A stretch of DNA of 64,000 bases from Megachile rotundata (lineage: Eukaryota > Arthropoda > Insecta > Hymenoptera > Megachilidae): contig NC_134985.1 of NCBI RefSeq assembly GCF_050947335.1, forward strand, positions 22,311,190 to 22,375,189, written 5' to 3'. Below are positions 48,401 to 61,000 of the stretch, one piece after another. Positions within the stretch are counted from its first letter, which is position 1. The number at the start of each line of letters is the position of its first letter. Under the pieces are notes generated by a model, which searched no databases, had not been told where the DNA came from, and was given only the letters and a program-made list of their open reading frames with translations. Made by a program: the position numbers and the translations under genes.

Positions 48401-49491
48401 GGGCCAGCTTTGTTAATCAGCGACAAGAATGTAACTGACAACGAATGGCACATTGTGACATTTAAAAGGCAAGGTAGATACGGAGAGCTTATAATTGACG
48501 AGGAAGAAGCTGTTACGGGATATTCTCAAGGAAATATGGAAACTATGAACGTTATCCCACCGTTCTATGTAGGAGGAGTAATTTCAAACATATCCAACAA
48601 AGCGCAAAACATGATTGTAAATAAAAATAATTTTTGTACACTTTAAAAGTATAAGATTGCATACATTTTGAATGGAAAATAATTATTATACTAATTTCAG
48701 GGTTTGAACAAAACTTTCAATGGATGTCTTGGAAACTTTATGGTGAATGGACAGCCAATTGGCAAACCTATGAATGAAGTAGGTGTCATTCCATGTTCGA
48801 AACGAGTCGAACCAGGATTGTTCTTCTTCCCTGGCAATGGTAGCAATCTATTTAAAGCAGGTGCGTATTCTGTACAAGGATAATAGGATTTAAGCACTGC
48901 AATCAAATTATTTAATATGTTGAAATTTCAGTGGACAGATTTACAGTTGGTAGAACGGTAGATATTCAAATGGACATTAAACCGCGTTCGACATCCGGTC
49001 ATTTGTTATCTGTTCATGGAAAACGAGATTACGTAGTTTTGGAAATGATAAATGGAACGGTGAAGTTCCTTGTGAAAACAGCTAAAGGTTCGATAGAGAC
49101 TTCTTTCGAACCAACAAAACCGAATTCTTTATGCGATGGCAATTGGCATAACATTCGAGGTAATGTTAACGAAGAAAATTTAGTAAGTTATTTATTATTA
49201 TAATTATCATTTCTTGATACAGCCGTGAAGCAGAAGAATGCCGTACTCTTATCGGTGGACCACAAAGCAGCTCCAGCAGGAATCGGTGGTAAAAATTATG
49301 CAGGAGTTCTGTCTAAGCATCCGATCTTTATTGGGGGTCATCCAATGATTGGAAGAAAATTACGAGGAAGCACATCGCAAGCACAATACGTTGGATGTAT
49401 CACCAATATTCATATCAACATGAGACCCATCACTTTGGGTCCTGAACGTGCTTACGGAGAAGTTATCGCTGGTGTTTGTCCAACGATATAA
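33404..49491 (+). CDS. LanA: Laminin subunit alpha (LanA, alpha-3/5 type), complete
   Basis: The alpha chain of the heterotrimeric basement-membrane laminin. Exons: 33404-33619, 36256-36402, 37309-37716, 37809-38022, 38114-38323, 38397-38669, 38869-39006, 39093-39365, 39433-39732, 39813-39971, 40040-43122, 43190-46867, 46957-47494, 47659-47754, 47842-48027, 48105-48271, 48374-48616, 48701-48860, 48932-49159, 49223-49491. These give 3661 residues; all phases agree. Order: signal peptide, LN domain (to about residue 270; PPYFNLAEGKEI, WWQSPPLSRG, GHLM), EGF-like LE repeats to about 815, L4b-type globule to about 1360, LE repeats, L4a (about 1555-1755), LE repeats, coiled coil (about 2100-2650) and five LG domains. 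LG1-3 and LG4-5 are separated by an acidic, Thr/Pro-rich linker (about 3205-3295). The N-terminal globule arrangement and sequence match laminin alpha-5 and fly LanA rather than wing blister. Intron 11 uses a GC donor (43123). Intron 1 is 2.6 kb. Confidence 0.97.
33620..36255 (+). other. LanA intron 1
   Basis: The largest LanA intron, 2.6 kb, follows the exon that encodes the signal peptide and start of the LN domain, a usual place for regulatory elements. It holds one unexplained antisense open frame (34190-34678). Nothing else is recognised. Confidence 0.6.
34190..34678 (-). other. Unrecognised open frame antisense in LanA intron 1
   Basis: A frame of 162 codons is open on the minus strand in DNA of about 30 percent GC, where chance frames of this length are rare. 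It contains segments such as DVTIPNYFGESKQFKFNRWL and a basic YKRLVR...YRFKRNNF region. There is no convincing ATG at its head (the first candidate start is TTG at 34633) and no family I can name. It could be a remnant of a retroposed or mobile gene, an exon of a nested gene, or chance. Confidence 0.3.
36403..37308 (+). other. LanA intron 2
   Basis: A 0.9 kb intron with no recognised element; both splice sites are standard (AAGTAAGT-type donor, TTTTACAG acceptor). Confidence 0.7.
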
Positions 49492-49526
49492 GAATCTCTA
49501 AGAACGTGACTTAAAAGTGCACTTAA

Positions 49527-49536
49527 AATAAATAAA
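49527..49536 (+). terminator. Overlapping poly(A) signals of LanA
   Basis: Two overlapping AATAAA motifs lie about 35 bases after the LanA stop codon, followed by a T-rich run at 49544-49554. Confidence 0.65.
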
Positions 49537-52045
49537 CATCACTGTTTTTTTTTCTGATCGTCTTTAAATCATGATCTAGATGAGTACATTTTGCTAAAGA
49601 AATTTCAATTCATAGATACTCATGGAGTTTTCAACGTTCCCTGAGACTTAACACTTTTTCTTTCCTTTCTTTATTTAATAAAAGTAACAAATTAATTGAC
49701 AATTAAAATTGTCAAGTGTCGTGTGCCATATCTCAGGGCCTATAAAATGTCTTACCAAGTATTAAGATTTCAAAAAAAGAAAAAAATATTTAACATTCCT
49801 AGTGTGCCTTAATACAAATTTTTAAAAATACAGTGTAAGAATAGACAAATGTTCAAAAACTGTACATCTTGTTTTGAAAACATAATAAGACTGAACATCG
49901 TTACGTTTCTTTCACTTATCATGGTGAGAAAACTAGTATCTCCACTACATTCATCAGTGATTATTTAAATTCTTGAGTAAGCTATATGTTAATACATTTC
50001 GTATTAGGTAAATTGCAAAATGTTGATATAAAATTGAAATAAATATTATTAAGAATTTTTTGAGAAGGTATTGTAATACACAACCAAAGAACATAATATG
50101 CTATAATAAATGTTATAAGTTATGTAATATTGCTGGAAGACTTTTTTTGTAAACAAACATCTAGAAAAATTAAAATAAAAAAGAATAAAGTAATATAATT
50201 AACAAAATTCATAGAATGAATTTCCTTCTTTAAATTCAAATTACACTAATTTTATTATCAGCAGACAAGAATTATGATGATTAAATTACATACAAAATAA
50301 TGGAAACATGTTATATTTAATTTTATTGCATATATCAGTGAGAAACACCATGTGCAAATAAAATAAAATGAACTATGTTAAGGAGTGTATATATAATACA
50401 TAAAATCAGATTTATTGTAATCATAACAACTATCACCTTGCATACAAAATTATCTGTTATTTTTGAATACACGTATTAATCTTGAGTTAAAAGTATAATT
50501 TTCAACGTTTAATACATTGAGTACTGAAAATACATACTATTAATATGTAGTAAAAATGATTACCTTTCTGTTATTCTTTTTTCACGATTAAAATCTACAT
50601 CATAACACAATTAACAGCAATAACAAATAAGAAGGACACTATATATATATATATATATATATAGTAGAAGAAATATACTAACTTTTCATTTCATCAATGA
50701 ATAATTATTTTACTACAGAAAGTATTAACAAAAATAAAATTCGAATTCAGAATAATATAAAAGCTTTTACCATAAGAATTATTTGAAAACGCACTAATTT
50801 CTTAGTACCCAATTTATTAACATTGAATGTTTATATTTTAAATTATTGAAAAATGTATGATATGAATCAATGTAGAACGAAAGAATATTGTAAAATTATG
50901 GGAACGCGTAGATCGATAACTCATGATTAATATGTTAAAGATCCAAAGAAAAATATGCACAATTTCCAGATGTACCAATACATTGAAATAAAAAGCTTAA
51001 TTGTAAAAGATTTTACAAGCAACGATACATGTTTCATGAAGCTAACATATTTCGTATTTGTGCAAAGACAAAAATTAGTACCTTATTGTATGTTTAAAGA
51101 TACTTCACTGGTCAAGTACTTTTCGTACACTAATCATTGGTACTTTTCTTAAATTATACTTCTCGCGAAGTCAGTTTTAACAATGATACTAAAGAAATTC
51201 GATATTATTAATTTAGCCATTATAAATTACTATATTTAAAAAAATTGGAGTCCTTATTTTTAAATTATACATTCGAAGAAGAAATGTGCATGTAACAATC
51301 TAGCGAATCTTGTAAATTATGAACGATATTTACAACTATGGTTACTCAAAAGATATAGATTTGTATAAAATGATCGTTGTATAGCATGATTATTCCATTG
51401 GATGCATTTTTAAGTGTTTTTATTAAAATCATATAAATAACGTTGAGACAGAAAGAAATTATTCCTCTTTCTAACATTCGATGCTCCTCTTCCAGAACAC
51501 ATTTAAATCTTAGTAGCAGCAATTACCATATTGATAATTTCCATATTTTTTGTTTCTTACTTGTCTAAAGCACTATAATAAAACACTTACAGACTTCTAT
51601 ATATGTAAAAACTTTCCTGAAATAGTTGACAAATAGTTGGTTTGTTAATTATCATGAAGAAAAACTCAAATTCATAGGAAGATATAAAGAATTATTTAAG
51701 TCAACTAAAACTTGCTCACTATTTATCATGCATTTCAGGAACTTTCTCAATGAAATAGTATATCACAGTGTAAAGATCCAGACATTCAATTAGATTTTTT
51801 GTTTGTGGCAATTGTGTCTGTACAATTGTTTATCACAAAAGGCATGTCATTTGTTCCTTTCAATACTTTTGAAAAAATATCCTGCATTAACAACTGCAAG
51901 ATACATTATGCAAATATTCCAGTATCTGCGCATAAGTACAAAGATATTTCATACACCTTGAATATTAATCATGGTGAATATAACAAACAACAAAATAAAT
52001 GAATTTTAAAATATCTTGGCATGCACAGAACATTGGTATTAAATT
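49537..52045. other. AT-rich interval between convergent LanA and RNF41
   Basis: 2.5 kb with no recognised gene. A (TA)n microsatellite lies at 50640-50663. Part of it is probably the 3' UTR of RNF41, transcribed leftward. Open frames at 50955-51152 and 51799-52002 have no family resemblance. Confidence 0.45.
50640..50663. repeat. (TA)n microsatellite
   Basis: About eleven uninterrupted TA units. Confidence 0.9.
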
Positions 52046-53511
52046 TTATTCTATGCCATGTGCAAAAATCATCACTAATCCAGGTTCAACCATCATGTCT
52101 TCTGGCATGTGTGTATTATCGCAATAAAGGACTAACACTGCTTGCTTTCCAGGAACTCTTTTGCAAACATAATTGTCATACTGACGTCTAGAATTCTGTC
52201 TTGTTTCAAGCGAATTTAAACCAGGAGGCCATTTTCTTTCGTGACAATTTTCCATTAATTCGTCGATTACATGAGGTGGACAATTATATTCTGACAAAGT
52301 TCTCTTTATCATTGTCTATAACATTATGTTTCGTTAATAATAATTAAAACTTATCGATAGTAAGCAACAACAAGCAATAAATTACGGTACCTGTAATAAT
52401 TCATCAGGCGTGGAAATCATTCCTCCCCACCTGGTCACTCTCGCTCGTGGAAGAGTAGCAGACCATCTTACAACTTCGTCTCTTTCCATTTGATCGGCGA
52501 TAGCTCGCATGGCAGGATTTGAAACTCTTAAAGCTCTCATAAAATCTTTTAGAAGATGTATCTCTCTTTTATGTTCGTTTATTTGAAGCTGCTGTTCACC
52601 CAGCTCACGCTTCATGTCAGCAAGTTTTTGTTGCTGCGAATGTATGATATTCCTAAGTTCTCTTACACAATTATGATCTTTCAGCTCATTTTTGGGAATG
52701 ATAAGACTACATCCTTGTTCACAAAGCATTGGTCTCTTAGGGTTATATTCACATTGCTCCAGATGTGATACTAAACTGTCAAGCTTGACGACTACTTGAC
52801 ATCCATACATAATATTATCACAACTAATGCACAGACGAGCCAATAAATTTCGAAGGATTCTTGGAACTGCTCTCAGTTGAGCGGATGTAATTGGTGTACG
52901 ATCCAAGGGGCATGTAGGTTGTCTGTTTATCCATTCGTTAATGCACGTACGACAAAAGGCATGTTCGCATACAGGTGCCTGTAACATATTGCTCACCTAC
53001 CAGTCTTTAAGCCAAACTAAACATTTTATAAAACTTTTATTAGTGTATTTAAACATACATAATAAGAATACAATATCGATATCTTCTATAACTTAAAAAG
53101 TACGCTTATATTATTTACAGTGTAAATATAATGTAAATAACACTCTGACAGTGAAAAAGTTGCAAAAAATTTAAACATTTATTTGACATTGTGAAATAAA
53201 ATAATAACAATTATTGTCTGTAACATAAATCATAATACTTAAGGTCACGAACGAATACAATGGTTGATATCATTCTGTAATTATTTTAAAAGGATAAATA
53301 AAAGGGGTAACAATATTATGAAGAAAAATGCATAGAAGAAAAGTGAGGTTAGTTTTTCATAAACGTATAGCACTGGTTCATTGGGGACATTCAATCATTA
53401 ACGAGTAAATCAGAATAGTACCTGGACTGGATCTTCCAGAACTCCAGAACATATTGGACAAACAAGTTCTTCGTCAACTTCGCCCTGGAATCGGTTCACA
53501 TCGAACCCCAT
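52046..53511 (-). CDS. elgi: E3 ubiquitin ligase RNF41/NRDP1 (elgi)
   Basis: A RING-type ubiquitin ligase. The vertebrate protein acts on ErbB3, Parkin and receptor trafficking; the fly gene elgi is needed in oogenesis. Exons are 53422-53511 (MGFDVNRFQGEVDEELVCPI...), 52391-52978 and 52046-52315, giving 315 residues (317 in human). The C3HC4 RING is CPICSGVLEDPVQ, then CEHAFCRTCINEW and CPLD, interrupted by intron 1 after PVQ. A zinc-finger/TRAF-like segment follows (CDNIMYGC, HLEQCEYNPKRPMLCEQGC), then a coiled coil. The C-terminal substrate-binding domain has RVTRWGGMISTPDELLQ, TRQNSRRQYDNYVCKRVPGK and ends EPGLVMIFAHGIE, almost as in human. All intron phases are 0. Confidence 0.96.
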
Positions 53512-56500
53512 AATGTGAGCTCGAAATAATGCTCGTCCCTATATCCAACGACGTGCCTCTCCCGTAAAACGTGAAACCAGACTCACAAATTCGATGGCGT
53601 TCGACGTGAAAGCTCGAATATACCGTTACTTTTCTCAAGTAACATATAACCTGTCGATAGTTACTCCGATGTAAATGAATCAGCATATCGGAGTTCTATT
53701 AAGACTAAATTTAATGATTTTATAACTTACAATCATCCATTATTGTAAACCATTGTAACCCTTTTCCAATTTGGTTTCCTATACGTAGTCACATGATCAA
53801 ACTTTCATTGTTTCCATGCGTCAAATCTTGAATGCCGGCCGACTTATAAAAAATCCATTTAATATTAATTAAGAAAAGAATAAAGAAACATTTATATAAT
53901 TTAACCACTCTATTAAAATATATAAGTCAAATTTAAACAAATATCTATCTATTATAATGTATGGCAATATAACGCATAGGTGATATAGGAATAGTATAGT
54001 GGATGTAATACAAAAATAAGTCAGGTTCTGCACGCTGTTTGCTTCAATAAAATATTAGAATTAATTACTGTAATAAAGTAAACTGTAACTTCCAAAAGTT
54101 CATAATGTTTTTCAAATTTCAGAATCATGATTCGCTTACGTTTTTTTCATTTAAAACTTATCTGCCGATAAACAAAATGTGTTTATCTTCGAGTAAGAAT
54201 TGATAAAATTCATTAATTCGGGGATCCCAATACCGGATATTAATGATTAATGAGTTACACGCGTACAGAGTACATTACAAAAAAATATTTTCATTTTGCA
54301 TCTTCTGTATACATTATCAACTTTCTTTTAAAATATTTTAAATGTACTTCACTTATATTTTTCTTACCAATAAATATACATTAAAAGCCTTGATTACGCA
54401 CAAAATGGATCAACTGGAATCTTTTCTTTTGATAACGCGCAGTATCGTTTTTATTGCACTCGATAAATTTAATAAGCAGAATACAGAAATGACGGAATAA
54501 ACCTATGAACAAAAATAAAAAGAAGCGTCTGGTGAACTCCTCTGTCCCTTCCCTGAAAGGCTTGATCCAGTTGTTTTCCCCATTCTAGGGGTAACCAGGA
54601 AAAAGTTCTACTCTTCTCTTTGATAGACGATCGGTGGTTAATTCAGTCATCCTCTGACCCGACGAAGGACCCAGATGTTTGTGCACTCTTCCGTTGAGAA
54701 TTCATGAATCCGCAATCCACAAGCTCGCTTCCGCTTTATGAATTTTCCAATTCCACTTCTTCGCGTCAATCTTGTAGAATGATCCTTTTGCCCGATTTCC
54801 TCGGTGTTGTCATAAATTCATTTTCCAAGTCCTTTGCGAAAACTATAAACAACCATTTCCTGTGCATCATCGACGTTTCAATCGTTATCAAACCTGATGA
54901 ACGCCTCCCAGAAATAATTGCTAGCTTGAACGTTTCGACTGATAACAGTAGATAATCATAAGAAGATAATACAATTGAAAATGTGATTCAGTATCAAAAG
55001 AAACATTATAGTAACAGGTTCGGTTTAGCATTCAGGAGACGAATATGTGTGGAAAGAAACCTTCTGACAGCGAGATACAAGGTAGTTGCTCAATGTATAT
55101 TTAACGAAAATTTCCTTACACTTATCGAGTTATTCGTTCCATTTAATCGTTCATGATATTATATTTCATTTTACGATTATATCGTTTCTTTTTAAACGCG
55201 TACTTGAATCTTTTCTTTTTTTTTAGAAAATAAGTACTTACACTTGAGAAAACTTATATAAACTTCATACATGCAATTAGATAAGACAACAGACGAACTC
55301 AAAAAATGCAACATTCTATTTATAATTAATATTTGATAACTCGAACGTATTATCTAATTTCCATTCAAATCGAACCTTTCCATGTTTTTGATATAGCGTG
55401 TAAGTGGCAATTCTCAAAGATATTGAGATAAAATTTTCTTTATCGAGAACTGGATTATTTCAAATCAACTCCGCAATACAAATTACTTCCTTGACTTTAT
55501 GAAACATACGAATGATCGCTAAAAAGACATATTTGTTTTTTCAAATTATTCAGAAAAATTATTCAGTTTGACATATTAAAAATAGCCATGTTCGGTAGAC
55601 ATTTGTCGCCAACTTATTAATGGGCTAAATCAGTAACAGGGGTAATTGGTATCTGTCGTGGCAGTTAACGTGTCAAACAACAAAATTCATTGATGAATCT
55701 TAACACGATATTTGGCAGAGCATCTCGGGTCAACTGGACCGTGACCTAAATCGAAAGCAACGAATTACCATAGTGACTTTTAAATACTAATGACATAACA
55801 GATTATTTTCTACTAGTGTCCCTCGTCCGATGGCAATGATGGCTAGTGCTTTAACCCTGTTGTATCGTGGTTATTATAATACCAGAGATTATACGTGCAT
55901 AGCTGATTATTGTCAAGGAAGATTTCAATGCTTAATAATTTTCTAATAATAATTTTGTTATAATCCAATGGATCAACATACATTTATTCCAATCAACTGG
56001 AACATCAACGTAACAATCGAACGGTGTGTAGAGATTAATTGAATTCGGTATGCACGTATCAAGGTACGAGTGCCACTTACTCGTTAGCTCGTTACTGCTT
56101 GATTAACAAATGTCGATTGTTTAGATTCGTTGTCTGTATCGATGAAAACTTGTTTTATACACTTGAAAGTGAAACTTGTTGCGACTCTATAATTACGTCA
56201 TTCCTATAGCCTACAAACGCACACGTGATCAAATTATTAAAATTAAGCATGAAAGACTAGTAAAAGATACAAACAGAAGAATTGCTTTAGATGGAGGTAA
56301 TAAACCATTGTAATAACACAGCACACTGATTGTACTCATTGTGGATTAAAAGTAGGCAGAATAATAGAATGAATGTACAATCGTAACAGACATGTGTTAT
56401 CAATCCATCTTCTACTATTTTCAGATCATCCGGACAATGAAAGTAGCATAGAGGAGAATCAAAAGGTAAACATTAAACATTCACTTATCGTTATCAAGAA

Positions 56501-58031
56501 ATTATCTGCTTCAACATAAAGGTGTTATACTATCGTGATAATTTGGCATCCGAAACTAATATTTATAAGCACGCTATCACAAAAAGTTGTATTTCATTAT
56601 TTTCGTACGAATGATGTTTCTTGTGCGATAAATAATTTTTTGATTTCACTTGAAAAAATTTAATTATAAAATTATCAAAATAAAAGCAATGTCATTGTTT
56701 CATTCAATTATGTTGATTTTATCGTTCTGAATGATTATGACTGTTCAACTTTCACAAGTGTCAAACACCGGTAATGACTTTTTACGTAACATCATAAAAC
56801 GGAAACTTGCGTTCGGAAGCAATCTCGTTAACCTCTTTTCTTCCTCAGGTATAAAATCACGCGCGAATGCATTTCAATGAGAACAAGATGATACACTTCA
56901 TGACAAATTGAACTTTGAATCCGTTAGATATGTTCAAACTATCTTAATCCATTTGCACATTATTATCTGCGTTATCTTCTTATATCTTAATTAGTTTTTT
57001 AAAATGTTATAAAATGCTTTTTACATTATGATTTCCGAAAGATAATATGTTATTATGATTTATTATATTTAATCGACAAATATTATTTATACTAAACTAT
57101 ACCTCACGGAAAAATTGAATCAACAGACTATCATTTTGTAATCATCGAATGAAAGGAAATCGTTGAAGGTTACGACAAAATATATTTTCAGATAGACAGT
57201 GTGATGCGCGTTAGAATAGCATTGACATCACTTATATTTCTAACAGTTTTATGGAAACTACCGTACCATTAATATTTCGTCATGACCGTCATTCGATTGT
57301 GGTTTAAGCGTAGTTGAATTTCGACTCGATACTTTCACATTGTTCCAAATACGCGTGTACGTACACTCGAATGCAACGTAAGTTCCCTTTGAATAACAGT
57401 AGCGTAGAAGAAACCTCCCACTACTTTCGATTTTAGGCGATCAAATATGTAAGTTTGAAATTGTTCACATTTCTGAACCTCTAAATTTTAAAATTCTGAA
57501 AGTCCTAAGTATTCAAGTTCCCGAATTTTTAAATTCTATAATCCGAAGATTTACAAATTTGTAAATATCCGAAAGATTGACTAATTTAACAGCAACGAGT
57601 GGTGGGGTCTTTCTCTTCTGCATGACCACTTTCCATTCAGAAGCTTACCATGCTCGGCACTGTACATTATACGTAACAATTCTCAGTGCCACCGTCGCGG
57701 TCTTTATCGTAATGCTTACACGTTGTAAGAACACAACGCAAAACTTAACAGTGCGGTTCTGTCTGTCAATCGAGATCGACGTTTCGCTCTCACAACTCAT
57801 AAGGCGAGATATCAATTTAGTTACCTTGTTCGATAGGTGATGTAAATGTGATGGAATCTAATTGTATTGTTTTTTTTACCTAAAACCGTGTTCCCATTAT
57901 GTATTACACTTCACAACCTTTTCAACTATCATGTATATCAACAACGTAAAACATACTGTTAACAAATATATATTGTTAATGTTTAATTCCATTTTACTGT
58001 GATCGCGGATTGTGTAAAATTAAAAAACGCA
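53512..58031. other. Intergenic interval between divergent RNF41 and SLC15 genes
   Basis: 4.5 kb without a recognised coding exon. RNF41 leader and promoter should lie at about 53512-53850. Non-coding first exons of the SLC15 gene may lie anywhere upstream of 58032. A degenerate repeat is at 57440-57575. The frames at 54704-54955 and 57577-57840 have no recognisable product. Confidence 0.45.
57440..57575. repeat. Degenerate AAATTC/CCGAA low-complexity repeat
   Basis: Repeated variants such as TCTGAACCTCTAAATTTTAA, TTCTGAAAGTCC, CCCGAATTTTTAAATTC and TACAAATTTGTAAATATCCG. The style matches the field at 1163-1262, indicating a dispersed class of short degenerate repeats in this genome. Confidence 0.5.
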
Positions 58032-61000
58032 ATGGCCGAGGAAGGTGCAAATGTGTCGGAGGTAAGAATCCTAGTTGCATTGACATCACTTCGATTCGAT
58101 ATCGATCGATGACTCTTCGATCGTAAAATGTTTCGATGCGATAAAACTTCAATGATATTAGCGAGTTAACATTTGAATTTTCAAGTAACAGATTATTATT
58201 TCAGTAATATTTTATAACGTGTCGTTTAACTGAGCTTGTTTTGTTTCTCGTGAAAAATGTATGACAATTTTTAAGCTGTCCAGACAGTAATGTTTTAAAC
58301 ATTATTCAATGAGATACGAGGACGATTTTAAAGGCATTTCAAGGCACCTACTTTATCCGCAGCAATGTTCCTATGTTTGTTATAACTTTATGGCTTTGCT
58401 AGTTCTTGTTAAAAACGCAAATAAAACGGAAATTGTAAAACTGTAAACGAGTCAAGTCATTTGCCGAGATTAATAACAATGTCTAATGAATTTCAATTTT
58501 TGTTAACGTTTCGATTCGCACTGTGTCATTTTTATATTTTTTTTAATTTATTGCAAGATAGTCGATAGAGAAATAAATTAAAGTTCAACATTTGAGACAG
58601 GTCGAGCAGGTATAGCAATATTGGTAGCTCGAATAATTGCGCGAATCTTGTGGCCTTCAATATTTTGCAAGAGAAAATATAATTCCTCTTAGTTTCTTAT
58701 AACGACAACGAGGTTAATTATGTCAATCGACATTCCTTCTGCAATTATGTTATTGTACGAAAGATGCGTAATATTACACGATTGTTATTTTATTTTGATC
58801 TTTACAGAAACTCGAGTATCCAAAGGCGGTAGCCTTCATCGTTAGCAATGAATTCTGCGAGAGATTCTCTTTCTATGGAATTCGAAGTACGTATATTTCT
58901 GTATATCAACCTTGTAATATTTTTTCAAGTAATGTTTCATATCTTTTGATAAAGTTTATTCAATCAACTTTCACTTCTCACAATTGTATAAACAACATTT
59001 GCAATTTCTTGACTCTTCTAGACATTTTAATAATCAATCTTTCATGAAACACAAGTGATTTCAGAACATACAAGTGGCTGACAAAACTCACGAAAGCAAA
59101 CGAAAAGATTTTCGTGATAATTAATTACTTGTTTTGTATGTTGAGATTCTGTATCGTAACTTACAAAGATAGTTATCAAGTCAACTGCTATGGGAGTTTT
59201 ATTTGGACATCTTCAACGAGTCGTTTTTATCAGAACCATTGATTCACACGAGTTAAACGCACGTTTCACGGCGATTATGCTAAAAAAGAATGTAAGGACG
59301 GAAGAAAGGAAATAGACGACTGTGTTGTTCGAGGTCTACTAGTTGATTCATTGAAAAATCATCTAACAAGAATATGCCTTAGATTTACTATACGTGTATG
59401 TAAGGGTATCGAAATCTTTCGAGTGTTCGAGGCCTCCAAAAATTTTAATCCAATCTTATCTGATTGTGCATTTCTGGTTTATATAATGTACACGCTCGGA
59501 TGGAGATAACACAAAACAAAATGCAACAAAGTAATGGATCGAGATCATATCATTCGAAAGCAATGATATAGGTTTATGATGTGTTTAAAAAATAACTACC
59601 TACGGAGCGTTTATGACACGAAGGTTTTTAATGTTTCTACGAGTTCTGTTAACCGCTTGAATTTTGATTACTAGTTTTTTAATACTACACACTCATTGTC
59701 AAATTATGGATGCAATATGAGATTATATACAATTTGTTTATTCAGCCGCCTTAACTATATACCTCCGAAACTACCTGAATTATGAAGATTCTATAACGAC
59801 CACGATATTCCACGTTTTCGTCATGTTGGCCTACTTCTTCCCCGTGTTTGGAGCGATATTGGCAGATTCGTGGTTAGGGAAATTTAACACGATCTTCTAC
59901 TTGAGCATAGTTTATGCTATAGGACAAATTCTTTTAACTCTAAGCGCTGCACCCATTATAGGGCTACCGCCACGGTAAGATCTTTCTCTAACCCTTATTA
60001 ACACAGTTCGGTAACTAATCTTTAAACAGTTAAAAGCACTATACAGGATGTTTAAGAAATAAGGACACAGTGTTTAATAATGTATTCTAATCGCTACAGA
60101 GATGACATTAAAAGTATTTGTAAAGTTATACATTGAGTAATTTTGGTCGGACACCCTGTATATGGCGAGAAGCAGAATCATTTTTAAAGCGTGTAGTTAA
60201 CATTTCAATTGTGTTTATTAAACATGTAACTTTGCAGAGAATTTTCATTGATTGGTCTATTCCTTATAACCATTGGAACAGGCGGTATAAAAACTTGCGT
60301 GGCTGCATTTGGTGGTGACCAATTCGTCTTGCCACAACAAGAACGATACCTGTCCACATTCTTCTCCATCTTTTACTTTTCTATAAATGCTGGTTCCTTG
60401 ATTTCAAGCTTCCTAACGCCATTGCTTCGTAGCGAAGTCTCCTGTTTCGGAGGCGACTGTTATTCCTTGGCGTTTCTTGTTCCAGCGGTTCTCATGATTA
60501 TATCGATTCGTAAGTTCAACAAGAATTCTTTTAAAGAGATTCCGCGGTACAATTCGATTACTTCTTTGCTTCTCTTTCCAGTGATATTTGTTTTCGGCAA
60601 ACCTATGTACAGAATATTACAACCAAAGGGCAACGTGGTGGTAGACGTTTCCAAATGTGTTGCCGTAAGTGTTATGCTCAACTGGAAAGTATCGATAGAC
60701 GTTCATCGGTCATCTTTAACCAAAGTGTTTATTCAAAATTTCAGCATGCCATTAGTAGAAAGATAAATCCAAGGGGAGCGAAAAGAGAGCATTGGCTCGA
60801 TTACGCGGATGACGAGTACGACAAAAGGTTGATAAGGGATATCAAGGGAGCAATTCAAGTTATGAAATTGTTCCTACCGATACCAATATTTTGGGCACTG
60901 TTTGATCAGCAAGGTACTCGATGGACTATTCAAGCTACCAGGATGACCGGACAAATCGGAAGTTTCACGATCCAACCGGATCAAATGCAAGTGGTTAATC

